This document shows, one piece after another, positions 30,101-37,443 of a DNA stretch of 64,000 bases. The notes under the pieces are model-generated. The model saw only the letters and a program-made list of their open reading frames with translations. It was not told the DNA's origin and made no database searches. Source of the stretch: an uncultured Verrucomicrobiota bacterium (GTDB lineage: Bacteria > Verrucomicrobiota > Verrucomicrobiia > Opitutales > Seribacteraceae); assembly GCA_902580225.1 (NCBI GenBank), contig CACHJU010000004.1, positions 1 through 64,000 on the forward strand. Direction: 5' to 3'. Numbering within the stretch: the first letter of the stretch is position 1; each line of letters begins with the position of its first letter. Position numbers and translations under genes: made by a program.

Positions 30101-30771
30101 AGGGCTCGTCCCTCTCCGTTCCCAAAGACCTGGACTTCGAGGTGCCGGGCTCGGGAAAAAAACTTTTCCAGAAATATTCCTGCATTTCCAAAATTAGATT
30201 CGGCGAGTCGGCGGACCTTTTCGAAATTACGGTTAAGTTCTTCTGAATTTGCACACAGAGCCATTCCAATTCCCCCGCCACCGGCGGTGCCCTTGAGCAT
30301 CACGGGATAGCCAATCGTTTCCGCCTCCCGCTGAGCGGTCACGGGATCGTTGAGCAAGTCCGAACCCGGAGCCAGTGGAACTTTGGCATCCGAGGCAAGA
30401 GCCCGGGCCCGGTGTTTTAATCCGAATTCAAGTATCTGTCTGGATGTAGGTCCGATGAAAACGAGTCCATTCCGTTCACAGGACTCAGCGAAGTCAGCAT
30501 CCTCGCTTAGTAGACCGTAACCGGGATGAATTGCGTCCGCACCGTGCGTCCGGGCGACTTGTAAAATTTTATCGGTGTTAAGATAGCTTTGATCTACCGG
30601 GGAGGGGCCAATGCATTCGGCCCGGTCTGCCATCTGGACATGGGGTGCACCACGGTCGGCCTCCGAAAAAACCGCAACTATTTCCAAGCCCATTTTTTGG
30701 GCCGTCTTTATAATTCGGACTGCGATTTCACCCCGATTGGCCACAAGGATCCGTTCAATCGGATTCATCAT
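27154..30771 (-). CDS. Biotin-dependent urea/guanidine carboxylase
   Basis: A 1205-aa protein. Residues 1-450 are biotin carboxylase (ILVANRGEIAVRIIKTAQKM; MLKGTAGGGGIGMALC; FFLEVNTRLQVEHGVTE). About 465-770 is the KipA/AHS2 half of the carboxyltransferase (GTQTTVQDHPGRIGYWDVGI) and 800-1090 the KipI/AHS1 half. The C-terminal biotinyl domain carries the biotin lysine in AVIESMKMEIFIES. The two DUF1989 genes next to it are the feature that separates guanidine carboxylase loci (guanidine to carboxyguanidine) from plain urea carboxylase loci, so guanidine is the likelier substrate. That is inference from context; the substrate residue was not checked. Confidence 0.93.
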   Translation of the reverse strand: MMNPIERILVANRGEIAVRIIKTAQKMGLEIVAVFSEADRGAPHVQMADRAECIGPSPVDQSYLNTDKILQVARTHGADAIHPGYGLLSEDADFAESCERNGLVFIGPTSRQILEFGLKHRARALASDAKVPLAPGSDLLNDPVTAQREAETIGYPVMLKGTAGGGGIGMALCANSEELNRNFEKVRRLAESNFGNAGIFLEKFFSRARHLEVQVFGNGEGRALSLGVRDCSAQRRNQKVLEETPPIGVNPETLKSLQESARNLAMSVRYRSAGTVEFLYDEESDSFFFLEVNTRLQVEHGVTELVHGIDLVEWMIRLAQGDTGMFGDVLNPVQGHAVQARVYAENPARNFEPCSGLISHVKLPEQIRWDGWIEGGTEITPFYDPLLAKILVHGKDRKEAIQKLQEALSQTEIHGIQTNLEYLSEWVSKHWSQTQPVHTRSLQKFSFTPQSIEVLRPGTQTTVQDHPGRIGYWDVGIPPSGPMDSLSFRLGNRIVGNHERAAGLEITTLGPKLQFNQSCVIAICGASAEVFLNDKPLDFWQAHEVSPGDLLDLGQVRPHGMRYYLSVSGGLEIPDYLGSQSTFTLGKFGGHCGRALQTGDILRLGKCETNSLSQLLRPDEIPNISDRWTLHTLYGPHAAPDFLTQEYMKTFFAEEWEVHYNSDRTGVRLLGPQPQWSRPDGGEAGLHPSNLHDNPYAVGAVDFTGDMPVILGPDGPSLGGFACPANVITADLWKLGQLRPGDRVQFRLVSHPESIGLLNRQENLLTQNHEPETLFSIPARTPDDMKSVLESGQSGVDGWTVRQSGDQNLLIEFGEPALDLRVRFKVHLFYQLLVQSKIQGILDLTPGIRSLQVHFDPRSCTRNQVIEWITSNTSMLEQENQTSVPSRILWLPLSWNDPSTQEAVQKYQKSVRPDAPWCPDNIEFIRRINGLSGIEKVRQIAYEASYLVLGLGDVYLGAPVATPLDPRHRLVTTKYNPARTWTPENAVGIGGAYLCIYGMEGPGGYQLMGRTIQMWNRYNQGGTFPGGKPWLLRFFDQIRFYPVSAQELEEIRHDFPLGRYSLRMEETNFDLRQYEDFLLDNQEDISRFKSVQQKAFEEERSRWQDEESDFSDIPPEPELESEQVIPIGTQGVESQVTGNLWKWLVQLGEEVVAGQNLAVIESMKMEIFIESPANGSVHSILITEGDLVKTGEFLLFLKTEKEKDS

Positions 30772-30772
30772 A

Positions 30773-31411
30773 TTACCAGATGAACACCTGAACGGGGGTG
30801 GGATTGTAGGCGTTGCAAGGATTGTTAATTTGTGGGCAATTGGAAATCAGGCAAAGTACACTGGTTTCGGCCCGCAATTCCACATAGCGTCCGGGGGCTG
30901 AGATTCCGTCTTCGAAAGACAGCCTGCCTTCGGGAGTGACTGGTACATTCATGAAGAAATTAATGTTGCAGGTAATGTCCCGCTTTTCCAGATCCGAGCT
31001 CCAGTCCTGAAGTCCGCGGAGAAAACTGTCCCGGCAGGCATGGAGGTGTTCCTTATCGAGGGAATAGCGCATTGTATTGCTCTCCCTTGAACAGGCTCCC
31101 CCGAGAGTGTCGTGCCGGCCGCAGGTATCCGAAGTAACGGTGAGCAGGTGGGTCCGCCGGTTGGACATCAGTTTGGATCCCGTGGTGAGGTAAAGTTTTC
31201 CCTGTTCCTGAATGGTGTCGCTCGCACTGTAACGGTCCGCCGTATCGTTTGCATTGTAAAAAAGGGTGTCCACTGCCTGATTTCCCTCGAGGTCAAGGAT
31301 TCTCAGGGTCTGTCCTTTCTCTACTTTTCGCATCCAGTGATCGCCAGCGGGAATCACTCTGGTGTGTACCGCGTCTTCGGGAATCAGCTCACTTTCAATC
31401 AGTTCGTTCAT
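30773..31411 (-). CDS. Urea-carboxylase-associated protein 2 (DUF1989; carboxyguanidine deiminase subunit)
   Basis: A 212-aa DUF1989 protein. It has [22 protein letters not shown] and the Cys-containing [16 protein letters not shown], where Asp, Cys and His are metal-ligand candidates, and [24 protein letters not shown]1 and UAAP2 together form the deiminase that turns carboxyguanidine into allophanate in guanidine-degrading bacteria. The start codon lies 2 bp after the UAAP1 stop, and the carboxylase gene begins 1 bp after its own stop. This tight order fits a single polycistronic message. Confidence 0.9.
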   Translation of the reverse strand: MNELIESELIPEDAVHTRVIPAGDHWMRKVEKGQTLRILDLEGNQAVDTLFYNANDTADRYSASDTIQEQGKLYLTTGSKLMSNRRTHLLTVTSDTCGRHDTLGGACSRESNTMRYSLDKEHLHACRDSFLRGLQDWSSDLEKRDITCNINFFMNVPVTPEGRLSFEDGISAPGRYVELRAETSVLCLISNCPQINNPCNAYNPTPVQVFIW

Positions 31412-31413
31412 GG

Positions 31414-32142
31414 TTAAAATCTTAGTTTGTGATAATCTTCGGTGTTACGAAATGCCCGCTCATTTTCAGGACTTGATTGAAGGCAGGGATCATCTGGACC
31501 AGGTGGGGCGGACCGATGGACACTAAGTTTAACTGAATGCGTGCGGTATTCTGGATCAGGGTTCAGGGGATGGGCACAGGTGTTGAGCACAATCAGGGCA
31601 TTCATTTCCATCCTTAATTCGATGAAGTCTCCAGCTTGGCTGTTTCCTGGGATGTACTTGAGAGCACCTTGGTCATCTGGGGTTACCTTACTGAACCAGT
31701 TGAGATTGGGAACGAGATCCCGTTCACCAAGTCCCCACTTTCCAAGTTCGGTCAGAAAACAGTCCCTTGCATTCTGGTAGTGGTGATTGCCGGCATCCTG
31801 AAAAGACCGGGTTCCAAATTTAGCTTTCACCTGATCAGCATCCAGAAATCCGCACACGGTATCATGCCAACCGCAACGGTCCTCGGTAATTGAACAAAGG
31901 AGGCGACCCATGTCGGAATGGAGGCAATAAGGATTTCGGAGAAAGAAGATTTGTTGTCCTTTAAGGGTGTCCGGCATATTGTAGCGTTCCTGTCTTTCAT
32001 CGGCGTTGTAGATCAGCATGCCGACATTGGCCCCTCCATCTAGGTCTTCGATACGAAGGGTTTTTCCCCGGCCCACTACTTTGGACCACATACCTGCACC
32101 GGTCAGTTCAACTTCATACAGAACTTCTTTGGATTCAGTCAT
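31414..32142 (-). CDS. Urea-carboxylase-associated protein 1 (DUF1989; carboxyguanidine deiminase subunit)
   Basis: A 242-aa DUF1989 protein, paralogous to the next gene. Typical segments are [40 protein letters not shown] and the metal-site region [33 protein letters not shown] and [16 protein letters not shown] match the C-terminal part of the family. It is the first enzyme gene after the ABC transporter and precedes its partner by 2 bp. Probably forms the heteromeric carboxyguanidine deiminase with UAAP2; if the carboxylase acts on urea, its role would be unclear. Confidence 0.9.
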   Translation of the reverse strand: MTESKEVLYEVELTGAGMWSKVVGRGKTLRIEDLDGGANVGMLIYNADERQERYNMPDTLKGQQIFFLRNPYCLHSDMGRLLCSITEDRCGWHDTVCGFLDADQVKAKFGTRSFQDAGNHHYQNARDCFLTELGKWGLGERDLVPNLNWFSKVTPDDQGALKYIPGNSQAGDFIELRMEMNALIVLNTCAHPLNPDPEYRTHSVKLSVHRSAPPGPDDPCLQSSPENERAFRNTEDYHKLRF

Positions 32143-32175
32143 GATTGAGGATGGTTTGTTTGGTTTTGCATTTTT

Positions 32176-33075
32176 TTATTCCACTTCATCGCCCACTTCA
32201 GTCAAGCGAATCATTGGAATTTCTTCGTTTTGAGCCAGTTCCGGTGGTCTGATCAGTTCCTCGAGGCGTTTTTTGGTGGCAAGAAATTCCGGGGTAAGAA
32301 ATTGTCCGGGATCACGGGGGCGGGGGACTGGAACTTCAATCAGTTCATCAATTTCCCCGGGATTGGCACGCAGGACCAGAATTCGGTCGGACAGGTAAAC
32401 CGCTTCATCTAGATCATGAGTAACAAACAAAACGGTCACATCTACATTTTGCCAGATTTTAAGAAGATAGGCCTGCATGGATGCACGGGTCTGGGCATCG
32501 AGGGCCCCAAACGGTTCATCGAGAAAGAGAATTTCCGGTCGGTTGGCAAGGGAACGGGCAATCGCCACCCGTTGTTTCATCCCTCCGGAAAGTTGTCCGG
32601 GGTAGGCTTCCGCAAATTTTGCCAGTCCCACTATTTCGAGCCATTCCATTGCTTCCGCCTCTGCTTTCTGCGAACCAAGACCTTTAATTTCCAGCCCGAA
32701 CATTACATTCTTTTTAACCGAAAGCCAGGGAAACAGGGTGTAGTCCTGAAAGACCATTCCCCGTTCCGCTCCCGGTCCTTCCATCTTCTTTCCTTCCAAC
32801 TTGACCTTACCGGAGGTGGGGAAGTCAAGTCCGGCAAGGATACGGATCAGCGTGGTTTTTCCGCATCCGGAAGGACCAATTACAGTGATGAATTCACGAC
32901 GATGAATTTCAAGATTGATTTGGTTGAGAGCCACAAGCTCTCCTTTGGGAGTTTCGAATTTTTTGCTCAGGTCCTCGACCTTGAGCTTGACCGGTCGGCG
33001 GTGAAGTTTTTTAAACCGTTCAGATACTGCAGCCGATTTTTCCAGATAAGAGGGGAGTTCGAGTGAATTGCTCAT
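32176..33075 (-). CDS. ABC transporter ATPase (nitrate/taurine/urea-type)
   Basis: A 299-aa ATPase of the SsuB/TauB/NrtD class. Walker A is [16 protein letters not shown], the Q-loop is [18 protein letters not shown], the signature is [16 protein letters not shown] and Walker B is [16 protein letters not shown]. It has an N-terminal extension of about 28 residues and a C-terminal tail after the usual domain (residues 245-299). It overlaps the permease gene by four bases (ATGA). It energises import of the operon's substrate, probably guanidine or urea. Confidence 0.93.
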   Translation of the reverse strand: MSNSLELPSYLEKSAAVSERFKKLHRRPVKLKVEDLSKKFETPKGELVALNQINLEIHRREFITVIGPSGCGKTTLIRILAGLDFPTSGKVKLEGKKMEGPGAERGMVFQDYTLFPWLSVKKNVMFGLEIKGLGSQKAEAEAMEWLEIVGLAKFAEAYPGQLSGGMKQRVAIARSLANRPEILFLDEPFGALDAQTRASMQAYLLKIWQNVDVTVLFVTHDLDEAVYLSDRILVLRANPGEIDELIEVPVPRPRDPGQFLTPEFLATKKRLEELIRPPELAQNEEIPMIRLTEVGDEVE

Positions 33076-34436
33076 GAATCCGATTTTTTGAAGTAGGCTG
33101 TGCGGTCACGGAACGAAAGTACAAACCGGGTAAGCGGTCCTTTCGGGGCTTGCCGTGCATCCTCGGTCCATGGAAAAAAAAGATTGCGCAACCAGAAAAG
33201 TAGACGGTCGGTGAAAAAGCCGGTCAGTCCGATTAGGATAATTACCGGAAAGACACGGTCGAAATTATAACGGGTTCCCTGAGTGTCAATAAATCCAGTC
33301 AATCCGGTCTTTTCTCCAATCAGTTCGGCAATAACCAGCCAGGTCCAGGCCCAACCAAGCAGGATACGAAGATCATTGTAAAGATTGGGAAGAATCCCAG
33401 GCAGGATGACCCGTGCCAGCAATTGCCTGCGATTTGCTCCCAGAGTCTGGGCGGCTTCCAAAAGAGAGTTTTCCAGCAGTCGGGTGGTGTTGGCAATCAC
33501 TAGAACGAGTTGAAAAAAAGTCCCCACAAACACAAGCATGATCTTGGGTGCATCCGAGGTTCCCAAAAAAGCGACGAACAGAACACTGAATGTGGGGGCG
33601 GGCATGTATCGGAAAAAATCCACGAAGGGTTCGTGGAGTTTGGAGAAGAAATCAAAGGATCCGCATAGGATGGCCAGAGGAATACCAAGTAGGCAGGAGT
33701 AGGCAAATCCCCAGAAGATGATACTGAGGGAATGACGATATCGTTCCCACATCGTGGGCATTCCGTTATCCGGCTGGGTGTTGAAATCGAGCCAGCCTGC
33801 GGCAATCACTTCGTGGGGAGCGGGCAGGTAGACTGGATTGGAGGACACACCTTGCGGGATGAGTTTGAGGAGTGCTTCAGTTGGGTAGAGCTTGGAATTG
33901 AATGTGGGGGTAGCTTTAGACAAGGCACGCCAGTTGTCCTTGATGATTTCCAAGTTTTCCTTGCTGAGGGAAATTGCTTTGGAGGTCAGCGTTTCCTCAG
34001 CCAGCCCCTTCCAGATTTCAAAAAGTTTCTCGTCATCCTGCCGCTGGTTATTTTCAAGCCATCCGTTGGCCACTCCCACCGGAGAGAGGTGACGAAGTTT
34101 TTTGATATTGTCACGGCGTGAACCGGATAGGGGCTTACCTTTTTTCTGGGCATCAAGAGTTGTACGGTTTTCCTGACGAACAGCTTCTACAAAGGTGGGA
34201 AAGAAATCTTTACTCATTCGGTCCCCGGCGGTGAATACGGTGGTCACTCCGACCCGGTCGGCAGAGAGTTGAAGTTTGATATCCGGATGCCAGATAAAGG
34301 GAACATAACTCACCGTGATCCATACAAGTAAGGGAAGAAAAAACGAACAAGCAGTCAGCAGGGTCCGTCGAGCGGGTGGCAATTCCTTGCGAATGCTAAA
34401 CCAATGATCCTTATTTTTGGCTTTTTTTTTGATCAT
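33072..34436 (-). CDS. ABC permease with a large N-terminal periplasmic insert
   Basis: A 454-aa SsuC/TauC-like permease; family members are usually 250-290 aa. TM1 ([20 protein letters not shown]) is followed by about 180 polar residues (D-I-K-L-Q-L-S ... [11 protein letters not shown]) that should be periplasmic, then the normal core with about five TM helices. The coupling (EAA) loop is [28 protein letters not shown]. The insert is unlike anything I recognise and may contact the double-domain binding protein. The gene overlaps the ATPase gene by four bases and lies 78 bp after the binding-protein gene. Confidence 0.88.
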   Translation of the reverse strand: MIKKKAKNKDHWFSIRKELPPARRTLLTACSFFLPLLVWITVSYVPFIWHPDIKLQLSADRVGVTTVFTAGDRMSKDFFPTFVEAVRQENRTTLDAQKKGKPLSGSRRDNIKKLRHLSPVGVANGWLENNQRQDDEKLFEIWKGLAEETLTSKAISLSKENLEIIKDNWRALSKATPTFNSKLYPTEALLKLIPQGVSSNPVYLPAPHEVIAAGWLDFNTQPDNGMPTMWERYRHSLSIIFWGFAYSCLLGIPLAILCGSFDFFSKLHEPFVDFFRYMPAPTFSVLFVAFLGTSDAPKIMLVFVGTFFQLVLVIANTTRLLENSLLEAAQTLGANRRQLLARVILPGILPNLYNDLRILLGWAWTWLVIAELIGEKTGLTGFIDTQGTRYNFDRVFPVIILIGLTGFFTDRLLFWLRNLFFPWTEDARQAPKGPLTRFVLSFRDRTAYFKKSDS

Positions 34437-34514
34437 TAGCGGACAAAAGAGAAGGACTGACCATCGATTAAAATAGTCCGAAAGAGCGTGGGTCGATTGG
34501 GCGACCCGGACAAC

Positions 34515-36653
34515 TTACTTGGATTTTTCCGCGAAGGCCTTAGTCAAGGAAGGATCAAGGTATTTTCCGGTTTCTAAAGGCTCTTCATAGACCTCGAATT
34601 TTACATTAAAGTCATCGACGATGTCGGTGGATCCATAGACTGAATCCAAGCCCTCTCCTTTAGCCCAGAACTTGAGAGCCTCGTCAAGAGTTAGGATTTT
34701 GGTGCCTTTAAAAAATGGTTCATATTCGGCCGGTTCCAAAGATACACGGGCTGAAAGAATTTTGAGGGCTTCATCCATGTTTTCCTCGTCCATTAAATAA
34801 TCCACGATTCGATACCAGACCGAGACCACTTTTGCCCAGTCTTCTTGGTTGGTCTCTAAACTTTCCGAGGATACACAGAGAAGATCATAAATAATTCCGG
34901 GTGCATCGGCAGAAGTGAAAATAGGCTTGGACCCGGGTAAACTTTTAAGGGCCTGTCCGGAGTTGGGTTGCCAGGCGGCGATGGCGTCTACATCACCCGA
35001 AGCCAGCACCTGTGGAGTCTCATCTGTGGGGGTGTTGACAATGGTGACATCATCGGCAGACATGCCGTTTTCCTCCAGTGCCTTGAGTAAAAGAAGATGG
35101 CAGACAAAACCTTCTTCCACTCCGACCGATTTGCCCTTTAAATCCGCCACCGATTCTATACCAGGCTTCGCTACCACCATGTCATTCCCATTGGAATAAT
35201 CATTAACAATGATGCCAACGGATGGTTTACCGGTCGCTCCAGTGACAAGGGCGTCCCCGTTGGTCATGCAAACGGCGTCCACCTGACCGGCCACATAGGC
35301 ATCCATCGAGGCCACATAATCAAACCACAAAAATTCCACATCCACACCTTCTTCTTCAAACCACTTTTTTTGAATCGCGATTTCCCAAGCCACCCAGCCT
35401 GGCCAGTCGCTGTAGGCAATTTTGAGCGTGCTGGATTCGGATTCCGGAGCGGGGGTGGATTCAGGCACCTTGGATTTTTCGGCGAAAGCCTGAGTAAGGG
35501 AAGGGTCGAGGTATTTTCCGGTTTCCAAAGGTTCTTCATAGACTTCGAATTTTACATTAAAGTCATCTACGATATCGGTGGATCCATAAACAGAGTCCAA
35601 GCCGTCTCCCTTGGCCCAGAATTTGAGAGCCTCGTCAAGAGTTAGGATTTTGGTGCCTTTAAAAAACGGTTCATATTCGGCCGGTTCCAAGGAGACGCGG
35701 GCTGAAAGAATATTGAGGGCTTCATCCATGTTTTCCTCGTTCATTAAGTAGTCTACGATGCGATACCAGACCGAGACTACCTTTGCCCAGTCTTCTTTGT
35801 TGGCCTCCAAACTTTCCGAAGATACACAGAGAAGATCATAGATGATTCCGGGTGCATCGGCAGAAGTGAAAATGGGCTTGGACCCGGGTAAACTTTTAAG
35901 GGCCTGTCCGGAGTTGGGTTGCCAGGCGGCGATGGCGTCTACATCACCCGAAGCCAGCACCTGTGGAGTTTCATCTGTGGGGGTATTGACAATGGTGACA
36001 TCATCGGCAGACATGCCGTTTTCCTCCAGTGCCTTGAGTAAAAGAAGATGGCAGACAAATCCTTCTTCCACTCCTACTGATTTGCCCTTTAAATCCGCCA
36101 CCGATTCTATACCAGGCTTCGCTACCACCATGTCGTTCCCATTGGAATAATCATTTACAATGATGCCAACGGATGGTTTACCGGTCGCTCCAGTGACAAG
36201 GGCGTCCCCGTTGGTCATGCAAACGGCGTCCACCTGACCGGCCACATAGGCATCCATCGAGGCCACATAATCAAACCATAAAAATTCTACATCTACACCT
36301 TCTTCTTCAAACCACTTTTTTTGAATCGCGATTTCCCAAGCCACCCAGCCTGGCCAGTCGCTGTAGGCAATTTTAAGAGTGTTGGATTTGGATTCTACTT
36401 CCGGAGCGGTGGGTTCAGGCTCAGGTTCAGGGGTTGGTTCGGGTTCGGGTTCTGGTTCAGAGGTTGTTTCGGGGGTGGGTTCAGGGGCTAGTTCAGGTTC
36501 CGGTTCGGGGGCGGGTTCAGACTCCGTAGTTTCCGGTTCAGACGCAGCAACCTCTTCGGTCTCCACAGTCTCAGATGGAGCACCTCCACAGGAAACAAAG
36601 AATAGAGCGAGTAACGAAAAGAAAAATGAAAAAAGAATTCGGTAAGATTTCAT
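34515..36653 (-). CDS. ABC substrate-binding lipoprotein with two near-identical NMT1/SsuA-like domains
   Basis: A 712-aa lipoprotein. The signal ends in a lipobox (FFVSCGG, acylated Cys near residue 22). A Pro/Glu-rich linker ([15 protein letters not shown]) of about 60 residues follows, then two copies of a 306-residue binding domain (each [20 protein letters not shown] to AFAEKSK) joined by [11 protein letters not shown]. By eye the copies differ at only a handful of positions (for example [34 protein letters not shown]). Binding proteins of this family normally have one domain. It is the first gene of the operon, downstream of a sigma-54-type promoter. Substrate inferred as guanidine or urea. 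Confidence 0.92.
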   Translation of the reverse strand: MKSYRILFSFFFSLLALFFVSCGGAPSETVETEEVAASEPETTESEPAPEPEPELAPEPTPETTSEPEPEPEPTPEPEPEPTAPEVESKSNTLKIAYSDWPGWVAWEIAIQKKWFEEEGVDVEFLWFDYVASMDAYVAGQVDAVCMTNGDALVTGATGKPSVGIIVNDYSNGNDMVVAKPGIESVADLKGKSVGVEEGFVCHLLLLKALEENGMSADDVTIVNTPTDETPQVLASGDVDAIAAWQPNSGQALKSLPGSKPIFTSADAPGIIYDLLCVSSESLEANKEDWAKVVSVWYRIVDYLMNEENMDEALNILSARVSLEPAEYEPFFKGTKILTLDEALKFWAKGDGLDSVYGSTDIVDDFNVKFEVYEEPLETGKYLDPSLTQAFAEKSKVPESTPAPESESSTLKIAYSDWPGWVAWEIAIQKKWFEEEGVDVEFLWFDYVASMDAYVAGQVDAVCMTNGDALVTGATGKPSVGIIVNDYSNGNDMVVAKPGIESVADLKGKSVGVEEGFVCHLLLLKALEENGMSADDVTIVNTPTDETPQVLASGDVDAIAAWQPNSGQALKSLPGSKPIFTSADAPGIIYDLLCVSSESLETNQEDWAKVVSVWYRIVDYLMDEENMDEALKILSARVSLEPAEYEPFFKGTKILTLDEALKFWAKGEGLDSVYGSTDIVDDFNVKFEVYEEPLETGKYLDPSLTKAFAEKSK
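34518..35435 (-). repeat. Tandem intragenic duplication, C-terminal copy (918 bp)
   Basis: This is the second of two in-frame 918-bp copies within the binding-protein gene. Long stretches are base-for-base identical to the other copy, while scattered synonymous and amino-acid differences show the copies are distinct and not an obvious assembly duplication. Confidence 0.9.
35469..36386 (-). repeat. Tandem intragenic duplication, N-terminal copy (918 bp)
   Basis: First of the two in-frame copies, separated from the other by a 33-bp linker (11 codons). Exactly the same length (306 codons), so the event copied a whole domain without indels. Confidence 0.9.
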
Positions 36654-36700
36654 GTATTGAAGGGCTTTAGGTGGTTGAATATAATGGCAAATAGAAAGGT

Positions 36701-36721
36701 CCTGTTTGCAGCGAAAACAGG
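36701..36721 (-). other. Leader hairpin of the guanidine/urea operon
   Basis: CCTGTTT and AAACAGG form a 7-bp stem around a 7-base loop, about 48 bases upstream of the binding-protein start and inside the predicted leader. It is not followed by a U-run in the direction of transcription, so it is not a simple terminator. It does not match the guanidine-I riboswitch pattern I know. Confidence 0.4.
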
Positions 36722-36744
36722 TGTTAATTGTATTTAGCTACAAG

Positions 36745-36762
36745 TTGCAATTATCGTGCCAA
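36745..36762 (-). promoter_or_regulatory. Sigma-54 promoter (-24/-12) of the guanidine/urea operon
   Basis: On the minus strand the sequence reads TTGGCACGATAATTGCAA, a full match to the sigma-54 consensus TGGCACG-N4-TTGC with GG and GC 12 bp apart. Transcription would begin about 12 bases past the GC, near 36735, leaving a leader of about 80 bases. Sigma-54 control fits a nitrogen-scavenging operon. The activator gene and its binding sites were not identified in this window. Confidence 0.75.
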
Positions 36763-36941
36763 CGAAACCTCAAGGTGTAAAAATGTACAATTGAGTAGTA
36801 TTATTTACTTTGGTTACAAATCAGAGAAGAAAATCCTATTTATAAGCTTTCAGATAAGATTAATAACGATTCTAAAGAGTGAAAGTAATTGATCTAGGAT
36901 TCTCCTTGTGACGCTCGCCCTTCTCAGCTGATATAGAATCA

Positions 36942-37361
36942 ATGCTAAAGGTGTCTTCCAGAGTATCCATTCCAATGGAGGAAATTGAATTGAAAGCGAT
37001 TCGTTCGCAGGGTGCCGGGGGGCAGAATGTAAACAAGGCATCCACCGCGGTACATTTATTCTTCGATATCCGGGCCTCTTCACTTCCCGAAGTTTATAAG
37101 CAGCGTCTGCTGAATAAGAAAGACCGCCGGATCAGCCCGGCAGGCATCGTGATTATCAAGTCTCAGGAAGCACGCACTCAGGAGACTAACCGTGAAAAAG
37201 CATTGGCTCGACTAAAGGAGTTAATCAAAGAAGTGATGCAGGTTCGCAAATCCCGCCGGGCAACTGCTCCAACTCGCGGTTCAAAAGAACGCCGTCTACA
37301 GGCGAAAGAAACCCGTTCCAAAACCAAGAAATTCAGACGTCGTCCCAGTATGGACGATTAA
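36942..37361 (+). CDS. arfB: Peptidyl-tRNA hydrolase ArfB (ribosome rescue)
   Basis: A 139-aa class I release-factor-like protein that frees stalled ribosomes lacking a stop codon. The catalytic GGQ is in AIRSQGAGGQNVNKASTAV. The C-terminal about 40 residues are very basic (RKSRRATAPTRGSKERRLQAK), the tail that enters the empty mRNA channel in ArfB/YaeJ. Length matches E. coli ArfB (140 aa). It lacks the codon-recognition domain of true release factors. Divergent from the guanidine/urea operon across 288 bp. Confidence 0.95.
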   Translation: MLKVSSRVSIPMEEIELKAIRSQGAGGQNVNKASTAVHLFFDIRASSLPEVYKQRLLNKKDRRISPAGIVIIKSQEARTQETNREKALARLKELIKEVMQVRKSRRATAPTRGSKERRLQAKETRSKTKKFRRRPSMDD

Positions 37362-37443
37362 AAAATTATAATTTTTCTTACACTCTTCGGTAGGATTTAA
37401 AAAAATTATCGGCTCGCCACTTCAGCGATTTCAGCATCTATAG

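Noticed and set aside
32416-33066. 216-aa plus-strand ORF
   Set aside because: Shadow of the ABC ATPase gene on the other strand, with no family features.
36379-36645. 88-aa Gly/Ser-rich ORF
   Set aside because: Antisense to the Pro/Glu linker of the binding protein; the repeat is a mirror of GAA/CCN codons.
36654-36941. Guanidine-I (ykkC) riboswitch before the guanidine/urea operon
   Set aside because: I looked for the conserved core on the minus strand and did not find it; only a 7-bp hairpin is present.
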